A program made the position numbers and the translations under genes. The notes beneath the pieces are model-generated. The model was not told the origin of the DNA and searched no databases. It saw only the letters and a list, made by a program, of their open reading frames with translations. Positions 12,893 to 24,382 of a stretch of DNA of 64,000 nucleotides are shown here, piece after piece (the stretch's first letter is position 1; each line of letters opens with the position of its first letter). Source of the DNA: Pararge aegeria (lineage: Eukaryota; Arthropoda; Insecta; Lepidoptera; Nymphalidae); assembly GCF_905163445.1 (NCBI RefSeq), contig NC_053190.1, positions 5,086,501 through 5,150,500 of the forward strand, in the 5' to 3' direction.

Positions 12893-13483
12893 GTCGGGAA
12901 ATTTGGTTATTGGCAGTAAAGAGGACATAAGATAGGCACCTAGGTTTGACCTCAGTTTAAATTATATTAAAAAAGTTATCACTAAATTCATAAAAAATAA
13001 AACAATAACCACTTCATGTGTAAATTGAACGTGTAATACATTTATATTATAAAGAGATAAAATTTCACATCTTGTAAATATTAGACATTTTCATACAAAT
13101 TCAGCTGTGGCTTACACGGTTAAACGATATAATTAACATCCATTAAAAACTACTTTCAGCTTGGCTTGTATGTTGCCATTTTCATACAAACAACATCAAT
13201 TCTGCATACAATCTCGAAATAGTCATAGATTACTTTGATATAAGTAGATTTAACACAAATAGTTTAGTTTTTAATATCTTAAAATATAGAGTTAGGATAT
13301 GGTCGGCAATAATGTAGGTAAGAACTCATAATTTATTCATTATTCCATAGTCATGTACAGTGCAACAGATATATAAGTGCGTTGGCAATTAACAAATAAA
13401 ATTACCTTAGTAGGCAATATCCAAGGTAATTTATAGTGAAATGTATAAGCTTGAACGTTGGGCGGAGTTTCACTTACACTCAC

Positions 13484-13566
13484 CAAAATGTACCCTCTAT
13501 AGGTATAATTTGCTCTTTGTATTTTTTCTGTTGCGTACAGCACCAGGACTTCTATTTTTGGTGTAA
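13484..13566 (-). other. Weak candidate exon, phase-compatible with the Beat-like gene
   Basis: 83 bp between a pyrimidine-rich acceptor (atttcgggtacag) and donor gtgagtg. With a leading G it reads V, TPKIEVLVLYATEKIQRANY, TYRGYIL without a stop and ends in phase 0. It could be an alternative downstream exon, but 27 open codons are not rare by chance and I do not recognise the peptide. The exon proposed at 18980-19134 comes first in transcript order and ends in a stop, so the two would be alternatives. Confidence 0.15.
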
Positions 13567-14380
13567 CTGTACCCGAAATATAAAATGAAAATGTTTTTTT
13601 TTTTAAATAAAATAAAGTTATATTGCTGACTTTATCCTATATCTGCAGGCTTACTACCATCACATACAGCGACATTACTTTACAATAATTACAATTTATG
13701 AAACATATCTTGACGTCTTAATAATAAGAGTTATAATTCTGAAAAAAAACGTCAACTATATAGAATAATACAGCTTTGAGCGCTGGTAGTAAGCACCCCG
13801 TTTAACGTAATTTAAAAGGAAGTATGGAATGTATCTGTACATTTAGTAAAAAAAAAAAAAACAACAAAGGTACACTTAATCTTTTTCTAAACACATGGTT
13901 ATTTGGACTAAAACAAACTTTTCATTATAACGTACATAAGTATAGCTATATATAATATTCTTTACCACATTAAATTACACAATATAGGTACAGATAATTT
14001 TAAGAGCAATTTTCCATTGACTTAGATCGCGTAATTGACTGCGTTCGAAAGAGTGGAGCGCGGCAAGAATCTCAGTGTAAAACCACCAAACAGCGATTGA
14101 TTATAGCACGACTGCAGATGTCACGACCAATCACCGACAGCTATTCGCTGTCAAGCGATTAACGCTTAAGTCCTTCCATACTAGTGGAAAATATCATAGA
14201 GGCTCGCACACAGAAGCGTGCTATTGTACACACAATAAAGTTATTTAGCTATAATCTATGACAACTGCTAGAGCAAAACGTATACATGACTTGGTGGTAT
14301 ACTAAGTCAATGGGGTATCATTGTATGGAGAAATAAGTTGTTCAAAGTTGTGATATAAAATTACGCATTGACAACCGTGC

Positions 14381-14408
14381 CGTACATAGACAGCTGTGTC
14401 TATGTACG
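14381..14408. repeat. Short palindrome, 12-bp arms
   Basis: cgtacatagaca, gctg, tgtctatgtacg. No gene nearby. Confidence 0.7.
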
Positions 14409-15003
14409 CGCGGATTACTTGCTGTAGTAACAGTTATGGCCCTAGATATTATTAAAGTAAGAATACACAAATTTTCGTATGTAATCAAATGTACGTAATT
14501 GCGATTTCAAGTAAAATTGGTTTGGATTGTCAATTTTATTTCTTGGTTACTTTTGTATGAAGACCGATAAAGGTTCGCGTTAATTGAAATTATAACCATT
14601 TCTCTCAATCGATAATAGTTTTTATGGGTTTCGCACGTTTCGATTTAGGAAACTAGAAAATACCTCATTCCATACATTTGTCTGGTTGTCGCAGATTTAG
14701 ATTAATTTTTTTTTTTTTTGCTTTGCAATAAAGCGTAGCACGGGTCGTTCAGATCGATATTTTTCACTAGTTAAGGTCCACATTTAATGTGCGCTATCTT
14801 CATCTGGCATCATCAAGTATCAAATCACTCTCCCCCCTTATACAAGGACGCAAAATGAAGATGATATTCGACAAGTGCTTTTACACCTTTTGAAAAGCCA
14901 TCATGCTTCAAAACCCAAGGTTTCTTATAAACAATGACACAAAAAGCATTTTATAAAACAGATAGAAATTATGTCACTCTGTCAATCCACATTTAGATAA
15001 TAA

Positions 15004-15309
15004 CCAACTACATTTTACAATAATATAAATCTAACTTACAATACACTTAAGGTTTATAAAAGAGTGTATAGCAATAAGGAAGACATCGATAGCCTGCATG
15101 AATTTCTTCACAATATAGAAAATATCGTACATATTTTTCTTACTTTTTCTCACGGTAATACGCTACATGATATTAATGTGACTTTAAAAAAAATAAGCAA
15201 AAGAAAGCCGTTGAAGATTTTTTTACTTAAAACTTCAAGCGACAGCTACCGCTTAAAGTTTAAACTCGAGTCCCATGAAGCAAACGTCGAAAGCGGTGAT
15301 GATTTTTAA
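15004..15309 (+). other. Unrecognised 101-codon open frame, no ATG near start
   Basis: Open from a TAA at 15001 to a TAA at 15307. It contains SNKEDIDSLHEFLHNIENIV, HIFLTFSHGNTLHDINVTL, a basic stretch KKISKRKPLK and an acidic end ESHEANVESGDDF. Composition is more protein-like than neighbouring chance frames, but there is no ATG at the start, no obvious acceptor and no family I recognise. It could be a remnant of a transferred or mobile gene or simply chance. Confidence 0.18.
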
Positions 15310-16670
15310 GTATTAAATACTATCACGACAAACAACATTAATCTTAATATCTCTTCATTAGTCGTATATTCCATAATATCGATTAATTCATTTTTAATTT
15401 AATTTAAACTTAAATATTAATTCCATAATTCAGCTTAACACAAAAACATAGACCTTTATTTTAATCTCACTATGAGGTTATGGTGTTATGGTTTTAAAAG
15501 CGATCGATGCTAGCGAGGTATCTCCTCATACTAAGGGTTTTGTACTACGATATATGAACTTTGAAAGACTTTTATCTCTATTTATAATAGTTCGCGTTAC
15601 GTTGATTGCGTTAATTGAAGCGTATAGCCATACCTAACTACTGCGCCAACATTGTTCGGAATTGGTTAGCTACAAACCGAATATAAACTAGACTTGTATT
15701 TCGACTACGTACAATAAAGGTGGGTGTAGGAAAAGTCACGACCATTCTGACCGACATACTTAACTAAGTCCAAATATATATTTTAATAATTATAATTGTA
15801 TTAACGATCGGTAAAACTTTTAATATTTTCAAGTAATTTATGTTTAATAATGTGTTGAGTTTGTTACAATTTTTTGACTTTTTGGTTACTGTCATAAAAA
15901 CTTGTGGAAGAAGACATGTTTTTTTGATTTTTTCGTTTGATTCTCGTCGTATGTTGCATCTAGTTTCGGTCAGAGTAGAGGAAAAAAGAAAGTAAAAATA
16001 GAAAGAAAGAAAAATCGTCTTTATTGTCACACATTTGTGTAAAATGTGACATTTGTGTCATTTGTTAAAGTGTAAAAAAAAGTGTGACAAAGGAGCTGGC
16101 TCAGTATAGCTGCAAACTAAAAAGCGCAGCACTGGTTTTCAGTCAGCCCCATAGATAGGTTAATATAATATGAATCTGAGTTATCATTTTCTTTCATTAT
16201 TTTCTTTCTTTCTGTTAATTAATCACTTATTTATTTTCTAAAGAACTGTGTCAACTGTCGCTGTTCAAAGTCGAAGTTTCAGTTATGAGGAACGAAGTTA
16301 CGACTTTTAGTGTTTAATTAATAAATTGATATTAGCAAGCTCTCTCAATTTAATTATGCACCGGCGAAGTTTATTCATAAAATAATAACTGCACAGAAGT
16401 TGGGCGATGGTGTTATATTTTAAATTAATTTAATTAAAGTAGATAAATTTGGTATATACATTCATAACTCAATACTCACTTCTTATCATAATCTTATTAT
16501 CCAAGCGTTATGAAAATAATAGGTTAGGAATAGGAATTAGGATTTTGAACGCCAATTGCAAAACTCTTTATAAAAAATCGTCATCAATCATGCTTACTGA
16601 AATAAATTATTGATTTAAACAAATAAATTAAATCTGCTACTTAGGCAGACTTTCTATCTTTGAATTTACC

Positions 16671-16980
16671 AATAACTAGCTTTTTCTACGACTTCATTCG
16701 CATTTCTTTAGTTTTTTTTAATCCCGCGGAATCGTGAGTTATCCTGAGAAGCAAAGCAAAGAAGAGAAGCAATTTCGTTAAGATATCGGTTGAGCTCTAA
16801 AACCGTCCATTGATAACGAAGGCTATATTTTTGTATCCCACAAGAATAGTATTTTGATTGTTTTTTAGAATAAATTTATCCTATGTCCATATCCAGGATG
16901 CAATCTATATTATGCGCAAAATTGAATCAGGATCCTGAGTGGCTGAGCCGAACATATTTAACAAACAAGCAAACACACTA
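16671..16980 (-). mobile_element. Helitron-like element, diverged
   Basis: actagctttttctacgactt and aatcccgcggaatcgtgag at the left; ctatgtccatatccaggatg inside; acaaacaagcaaacacacta at the right. Confidence 0.5.
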
Positions 16981-17022
16981 GCATTTATTAAATAAGTATC
17001 GGTACTCCATATTTTCTTTGTT

Positions 17023-17095
17023 TTCCGAATACTATTCTTTGAAAATGCGTTCAAACAAACATGTTTTTGACATTTTCAAAGTATAGTATTCGGAA
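17023..17095. repeat. Hairpin, 25-bp arms, 23-nt loop
   Basis: ttccgaatactattctttga (arm to 17047) and cattttcaaagtatagtatt (arm to 17095) pair with one mismatch. Size is in the range of a microRNA precursor but equally of a small fold-back element. Confidence 0.75.
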
Positions 17096-18344
17096 CTGTC
17101 AAAATTTGAATTGTCAAAATTTAATTGATGATTTAATTGTAAAAACAAAAATCTCAAATTTTAGTGATGAAACTTGGTTTTCCGATACTAAGTTAACTAG
17201 ATAATGCGTTCTAATAAATCTTTCAATGTAATAAACCTTTTTCTATTTTAAGAGTAGTTTTTTCTACAAACGCAGAATAAGGCGAAAGATAAAATTTTTG
17301 AAAAGATTTTTATCCTGTTACGCCAAAGAAGACGTACATCGCGTGTACATAAACGGTTTTTTTTTTCACCGCAGTTAACTTTGTGTAAACGATGAAATGA
17401 TGAAACCGTATCTACTTTTCACATAACCAACTTTTAGTAAGGCTGCTATTTATAACGCAAAAGATATGCCGGCTAACAAGTTTAATTTTGAAAATGAGTG
17501 CAACTTACGTTTCTGCCCGTGATGACCTCAGTCTGCTACCTGCACATCACTTTTAGGTAGCTTATTTACATCCTTTTAACACAATGGCTATCAGCATAAA
17601 GTTAAGCAGTGTCGTCGAAAATGCAACCCACTTTACTAAAAAGTAGTTATGCTTCAATTTATCGCATTTCATTCTACGATCTCTTATTCTAGTAGTAATC
17701 AGCTCAGTAAGCAACGCAACATATAAAGGCGAGACGAACGATCATTGACTTAATTTTTATTCGTAAGCCGCTGAAAAAGCAACTACATAAGTTAATCGCA
17801 CACTGCCGCGACTGCCGCAAACCGCAAGAGGCTCAAGTGTTGTAATGCACATATCAATATTGAAAATGTGAATTACGTCAGCAGTAGGTACGAATGAACT
17901 GCATAATGTGATACGGCATAGAATAATATTCTTCTGCGGTCTCTACGGCGCCTATGAAATTTGCATCTCTTGCGGTAATAAGTGCCGATTTACACGTATT
18001 CAGTTGTCAAGTGGTTAATATTCTATTCGTGAAATCTTGTAATTAGCTATACTCTACTACTTTACTTGTTCATATATCTTCTGTATCAGCTGTAAGTTTT
18101 ATAAAACAATGAAATAAATTAAAATAAATATTAGTAGGTTGCTCTAGATGGACTCAAAACATGAAGTACTTCAATTCGTATGAAGTGATGCTTTGGTGTT
18201 AACAAACAATTTGTCATTGTTTACTCGGGATGCGAGCCAACCTACAAGATTGGGAGTGGTAGAAGTTTTCTTGGTAGATTGTTCCAAGAAAACTCCAAGC
18301 AAGTCCAAACGTATCCAGCGATAAGCAACAACCAAAATCGAAAA

Positions 18345-18595
18345 TATGACTTTTTTACGCAGCTTCGTACTGGAACGCTATATCGCTCAGCGGAACTTCT
18401 TCAGTTGCGTGCACAGGAATTTGGAACAGAGTAAGCACAAAGAAGTAAAATGGCATAAAACAGCTAAAATCCTCCTCCGTTACTAGTCATATGAAACTGT
18501 TAGGGTAAGCAGCGCTTCTGTGCATGTATGAAGTGCACGCCACTGAACGTATTTAAGGGTGGAGAATAGCGATAGCCGAAGCCTCCCACTCGACA
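18345..18595 (-). mobile_element. SINE-B copy interrupted by a hAT-type MITE
   Basis: Left part tactggaacgctatatcgct and cagcggaacttctt; right part aacgtatttaagggtgg and gccgaagcctcccac. Joined, they give the SINE-B order; the MITE at 18402-18545 lies between. Confidence 0.65.
18402..18545. mobile_element. hAT-type MITE inside SINE-B
   Basis: Ends cagttgcgtgcac and gtgcacgccactg; flanks aacttctt and aacgtatt agree at 6 of 8 bases and both match the SINE-B text acgtctt, consistent with a decayed 8-bp target duplication. Confidence 0.6.
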
Positions 18596-18979
18596 AAACT
18601 GCTTTCCCGCTTTATTGTAACTAGCGAGTTATTATTTTACCTATTGTTTAATAAAATAGGTACTTGAGAACTAAATACGTGCAAATCAGCATTAGCAGCA
18701 ATCTGCATTCAACGCAGCAAGTACCTACCACATTCTGGACCCAAGCACAAACATTCATACTTTAGCTTGAAGCTAAACCTCGCACAACATTTATATATAT
18801 ATTAATTTATTTAATTACTCACTCCATAACATGATATGTTTTAGTTACGCCATTGTTCCTAATTTCCCTCATCTAATGAACTTATTAGCCAAAGTATGGA
18901 AACTGCTAATAGCATAGTATCTAAGCGAAACGACAAAATAGGGTTGCGACCTATGTAACAACTGTAAGCAAAATTGGAA

Positions 18980-19134
18980 CTAGATTGAATTAACAATAGG
19001 GAACATGCAAACAGTTATCGAGATATCAATTACGTTTGCAAAGGCACCACAATCCTCCATCAAACACCCCAATCCACTAATAATGGAAAGAGTAAAGCCT
19101 ATATAGCTGGCAAACGTGCTCGCTTCTGCACCAT
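18980..19134 (-). CDS. Proposed terminal exon of the Beat-like gene (hydrophobic C-terminus)
   Basis: 155 bp from a strong acceptor (ggcggttttcctcag) to a TAG stop. The first two bases AT complete the G left by the previous exon to give Asp, so phase agrees. It would encode D, then GAEASTFASYIGFTLSIISG, LGCLMEDCGA and FANVIDISITVCMFPIVNSI. Two hydrophobic stretches, one after small residues (GAEAST), could form a GPI-attachment signal or a membrane segment; some Beat proteins are thought to be membrane-anchored. A possible AATAAA lies at 18806-18811, though such hexamers are common in AT-rich DNA. I do not recognise the tail by sequence; support is splice site, phase and composition only. Confidence 0.42.
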
Positions 19135-19311
19135 CTGAGGAAAACCGCCAATTGATTTTGATCATTTCCTGTTGATGTGACCTATCCCACAGCTGAATTC
19201 AGCATAAAAGAAAATCTGACGTAGAAACTATATTCGAATAAGTACTTAATTGGCTTTGTATGTTATATTGCAAAAAAACAAACAATGATAAACCGATATT
19301 TTATCTGTACA

Positions 19312-19575
19312 TCACGGCTAGCATGGGCAGGAGGCAATAATCTCCCCGGGGAAAGGATAAAAATGTATCTTCTGACACAGCTTAATCAACTCTCAGAGCA
19401 TTGGCGCACAAATGGAACAAATATCCAAATATTCTATGTGTAATATAAACGGGGGTAAAGTTCTCCTATTTAATGTCCCCGTGCTTTAGCAGGTGGAGAT
19501 GTTAATTATATCCCCTGTCAGGGAATATAATCGGGAGATATAATTTTTGTCTCCTGCCTGTGCTAGCCCTGCTGG
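19312..19575. mobile_element. Fold-back MITE, family F1
   Basis: Left end ggctagcatgggcaggaggc and aataatctccccgggg; right end gagatataatttttgtctcc and tgcctgtgctagccctgctg. The ends are inverted repeats of about 35 bp. Confidence 0.65.
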
Positions 19576-21892
19576 TTGTTAAATCGGTCGCAACCTTTAT
19601 AGTTTAATGATATGCAATGTCTATAATACATAATTGGTATAAGGCAGCGATATTTGCATAAATCGGCGCCTATTCATTGTTATTAATTTAGTACTCTTAT
19701 CGCTTATAACAAAATAATACACGATTGCTCAAATGGAAAGCGAAAGATATAGAATACATGCATGCAGTACATTGCGGTGTGTCCTATCTAAATATGCGCA
19801 AGTTATAATATTTTATTTAACACATAAATTTAGACTACTAATTTTATAATAATTTTTCATAAACTTTGTGATAGAACAACAAAAAGACACCCGAGCATTT
19901 ACGTCATCCAATTAATTATTTTTAATCTTACTCCAAATATTTTCTTCCTAACAATTCGTATATTATTTGCGACTTTATATTCATAGTAATTTTCACTTTC
20001 TTTGCATTTTAAATATTATATTTATTCAGAAAAAAATATACACAATATTATTGAGTATGGAATGGTATGTACAATTTGCATGTGTGTTTCCAAGAAAACC
20101 TGCCAAATTTATTTGTAAAAAGAATACAAGTTATCAAAGCATTATTACAACCATTTTACAACTTCATCATTAGAGGGTTTTGTGCATTTCCTAATGGCGT
20201 GTGCAATTTGAAGGAGTGTTTGATTAAAGCTGAAACTTTGCAAGGTTGATTCTGCGTGACCAGAATATGGCAAACAGAACGTTCCTAGTTGAGCTGGTCT
20301 GGGACAAGTGAATAATTTAGAAATTTCAGGTATTTGGGATCATTTAGTCTGTCGGCTCTTATACAAACTCTGCTGCTGCAAAATTTTAACACTTTTCATA
20401 AAACAACTTTATGACAGACATATCTACTGCTTTTTGAGATTCGTCAGAAACGCCTTGCAATTATTTTTATAAAATTCAATATTATGATGAATATTTTAGT
20501 TTTTTTTTAATTAAAATAAACCGTTATGAACTAGCTGACATAAGAATTATCTGCCACTCTCTTGGAATCATAAAAAAATCAACTTTAATCGAAACACACT
20601 TTCTTAAAGGTCTAAGCCCCACTAGTGCCATAACTGATATAGGTAGTTGCACATTACATTCCAGAAATATTATAGGAACATGCAATTTTTTTTAAACTGT
20701 TGCAAATGTTTCAAAACGTCAAACATAATATGCATCTATCTAAGTGCAGGCGTGCTTTTCGGTCTCACGACGTCTAATTTCCTAATATTCAGTCTCATAA
20801 TTGCGTACATAAGTTTGGGAATATACTAGCGATGGTAATTAATGCTATTTTATTAGCCTGCGAACTCTCGTGAGTAAAATGATATGGCTATGCTCTCTGC
20901 GAACCACGAAAAATACTTTGATTTCTCGTAAAAAAAATATCAGGTTAAATAAATATTTTGACAACATTGAATCTGATATACCACTGCGCCATGACGCAGC
21001 ATGTACTCACTCATGAAGTGATATAATATAATCCCATTTACATTTCATTATTTATAACAATATGTTAGATGCCTAATTCGATTTCGCAAGCTAATATTTA
21101 ATGCCATTGCTAATTTATCCATCTCTAGAATATACGAAAGATTCAAAGAAGCGCGTCACATAGCGACAGGATGAAAAATCAGGAGTAAAAAATCGTTACA
21201 CTATTTTTTACAATCAGCTGCGCTTATGTAAAAAACTCGAAAATCACTGTTGTTATCAAAGACATAAATACCTACGTATACCTACTGTTCAAGACAGCCT
21301 TAATATATATTACACAACTATATTACATTCGTAAATTATAATAGACTTATTTTTATTACCATTGATAGAATTACGAAAAATATTTTAAATATTATTCTAC
21401 AGTAATACACTTTATATATAATATTTCGGCTATTAACAAAGACTATCGCGATCAATATAGGAGAAAGACATAGCTCGCTTTTACAGGAAATTGTGTTATG
21501 CGCATCGACCATATATAAGGATATCCCAAATGGGGAAATATTTCTTTCCCGCTTACAATTACCTTTGACCGGCCAATACCCATTGAGGTCAGAATATTAC
21601 GACAAACCTTCAAATTTATAATTCTGATACTCATGAACTACAAAGTATGCGAATTTGCGTTGCCTTAAATTTTTAACGTAGTTTGTTTCTTGATGTGTAA
21701 TAAATAAACATTAGGCAATATCCAGTTTGAGACGTCCGGTTGAAGTGTAAACATAGTTGTCGGCCCTCACGTTTAGCGTATCAAAATAATTTGGCATCCG
21801 CTCAAATAATTTTAGGTTAAACAATTTAATTGGTGCTAAGTTTTTTTTAATACTCAAAAACAACAGACGTAAAAATATCCATCAAGTGAATT

Positions 21893-22084
21893 TTTAGTAA
21901 ATGGCCTTCCGCCACTCAAAGCAAAACTTCGAAAGGAGCACATTGCCAGACCAGTGGTTTGTTTAATGTGGATTATGATTGGTCGACAAGCACCAAAAAT
22001 CACGAATATCCCCTCAACAGTCGCATTTGCGGTTGAATCCAACGCTTTTATAACATTATCAAAATTCGCGAACATTTTAAAGTA
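21893..22084. other. Unrecognised low-AT island open on both strands
   Basis: An island of more balanced composition inside an AT-rich intron. Plus-strand reading after a possible acceptor (gaatttttag) gives VNGLPPLKAKLRKEHIARPV and onwards for about 62 codons to TAA. The minus strand is open as well, reading SGGRPFTKNSL at its end. Neither peptide is recognised. It could be an old mobile-element piece or a conserved exon. Together with the candidate at 22308-22383 it marks 21.9-22.4 kb as the only coding-like patch in this intron. Confidence 0.2.
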
Positions 22085-22307
22085 ATATCTTACAGGTTCT
22101 ATTGGAGTATGTTAAATAAATTACATATACAATTATAATGGTAAATTATTTTAAAAGTTTTGTTTGCACACTAACTATACTATAGATAGGTTTTTTCTTT
22201 TCCACGTTTCTTACAATAAATATTATTATAGTAAACACCAATTTACTTGATAAGTTAAAATGATCGCAGACTGCCGCAAGATGAAGGGGCAAAGATTTTT
22301 CACTTAC

Positions 22308-22383
22308 TAAAGATACCCACAAAATTAACGGCATCGGGTCATTCAAGATCACAAATCTTTTCGGGTCGGAGTCTTCCGGCAGC
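22308..22383 (-). other. Weak candidate exon of unknown identity
   Basis: 76 bp bounded by acceptor tagattacttag and donor gtaagtga. In one frame it reads LPEDSDPKRFVILNDPMPLI then LWVSL; that frame needs an entry phase the Beat exon does not provide. In the Beat phase it would give a short tail and a TGA after about 12 residues, i.e. a possible soluble end. The sequence is less AT-rich than its surroundings. Function not recognised. Confidence 0.2.
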
Positions 22384-23389
22384 CTAAGTAATCTAAAATA
22401 TCAGTAGATCTTATGTTTAGACATTGGTTTCAGATTTTTGTGTAATTTTAAACATGAATTAACGAACACAAAATATGTATATTGCTAAGCGCACACTAGT
22501 AATATGATTTATACACGTCTACATATCTATATGTTTTAATGTTTGGTAATTTCCATAAAATAATAATAGAAATTTATCACATTTTGTTAAAGATAAAAGC
22601 CGTAAGAGTCACTGGTACTTCATTTATTTTATTATATAAGTGGGATTGAAAATACTAAATTTATGTCATATTCGTAATAATGCTCGAGGCGACTGCATTG
22701 AAGTTGATAAAGATGTGCTTATGAATGGCAATATGTTACGGTCTGAGATAGCTGTTCATTTCGTGCGGCCTTTATACCTCTTTGCTCTTGCACCTCTTGC
22801 AGCAATCTGCGATGAATTTTGAGTCAGCTGTTAAATAACATTATTTGATAATTCCAAAGCCCATTTTTTACAATGTTTAACTATTTTGATATTGTTCTTA
22901 TAAAGTGCATTTACGTCAAACGAGCAATTTATGTTAAAACGGGATTTTTCATTAATTTTATCAAACATCAAGTATTACAATAATTGCTCATTATAATATC
23001 AAATTGTTTACTTCAATTTATTCGCAAAATTATAATTTACGGCGCAAATTCTAAGATACCTGCGAAATATTAATTGATAGAATTTATAACGTCTACTAAC
23101 AGTCGAATTTTCACTAAACTTTGGGTATAAATTAAGATGTAGACTTGCTTTCATAAATTTCTTGAATGTAAATACAATAAACATAAATTTTCCTAATTTC
23201 TTTTATAACAATTATGTTTGGGGGTATAGTTCTTCTGGGGTATAGTATAAACGAGCATGTGGTTTTTCAAGCAAATATCTCTTATTTATTAGTAATAAAA
23301 TAAAAAAGTAACAATATTACTAAAAAAAAAAATCATAAAACACGAGGTTATAAGGTCTAAATTAAAAATTTAAAGAACTGACTCTCAAT

Positions 23390-23640
23390 ATAGTGCATTA
23401 TTCCACCATTTCAAACCCGTATTGAGGGAGTTGTCAAAATTTGTAATACGCCGTTTTGCGGCGGCGACTATCTTGACTGATTTTCATCAAATTAGCAAAG
23501 AACACTCGTGATTAATTAATCTTTCAAACAAAAAAAAAATCAGTTTATCCGTTTAGGAAATACGATGCCTCATACACCCGTCAAATTTATAATAGTCGTT
23601 TTTGCGTCTGGGGTTAAAAATTCAGACAATTAAACCTTTA
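23390..23640 (+). mobile_element. Probable non-autonomous DNA element
   Basis: cgccgttttgcggcggcgac, tcagtttatccgtttaggaa, atacgatgcctcatacaccc and gtttttgcgtctggggttaa follow an order I know from common moth repeats. Ends are not defined. Confidence 0.35.
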
Positions 23641-24382
23641 CTTTTAAATCTTTGAAATTAATTTTAGTTAAAGGTTAAATATAAACACAAGGGTTTTCTG
23701 GATTTGTTTTAGGCGTTAATTTATTATTATAGTTAAAGTGAGACTCTCTTTCTTATTCTTTAACATCAACACAGTTTAAAAGATGTAGAGACACATGTAA
23801 TGTCAGCAAAATAAATACCTTCATAATAAAACTTTAGCATACGAACAACGAGTTGATGACGTCATCATCATTTGTGACTATTATATTATAATCCACGTAA
23901 TAAAAAGAAATGTACTGTAATTAATAACATTTATAAACATTGTTACACGAAGAACAGCTGTTAGCACGAGTTGAAAAAAATTCACTACACACATTTACAT
24001 TTTTAATTTTTCTATCAAGTTAAAAATTGCAACAATGAATAATATAAAAAAACTATGATAATTTATAACTAAATAGCTGGATCGATTTAGATCGACACTT
24101 ATAATTTTTACGGGAAGCTGCGTCGGAACCGGCACCATGCGAACTACGTTCACTGTGAAATGAAACAAGTAATTTAATAAACAAGTAAATCCATTTTTTA
24201 TAGCACATGCAGTGTGTTCAACTAGGACAGATATTCATTAGTAAAGAAATAAAATAGAAAAAAAAAAACATTAGAGTATTTGGATTCTGTGATAGCTGCA
24301 GGTTTGACAGAGGGAAGCGCAAGAAATAATGTCATTTAAATAATTCCTAAAGCTTAAAGAGAGTCGCAAGAACAACAACAAC

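Larger units (their letters stand above)
12893..18344. other. Plain AT-rich sequence
   Basis: Apart from the candidate exon at 13484, the open frame at 15004, a hairpin at 17023 and a Helitron at 16671, nothing is recognised. Confidence 0.5.
19135..24382 (-). other. Proposed intron between the last two Beat exons
   Basis: Contains one fold-back MITE (19.3 kb), the low-AT island at 21.9-22.4 kb and a probable element at 23.4 kb; otherwise unique AT-rich sequence. Repeat density is lower than in the introns above 25 kb. Confidence 0.45.
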
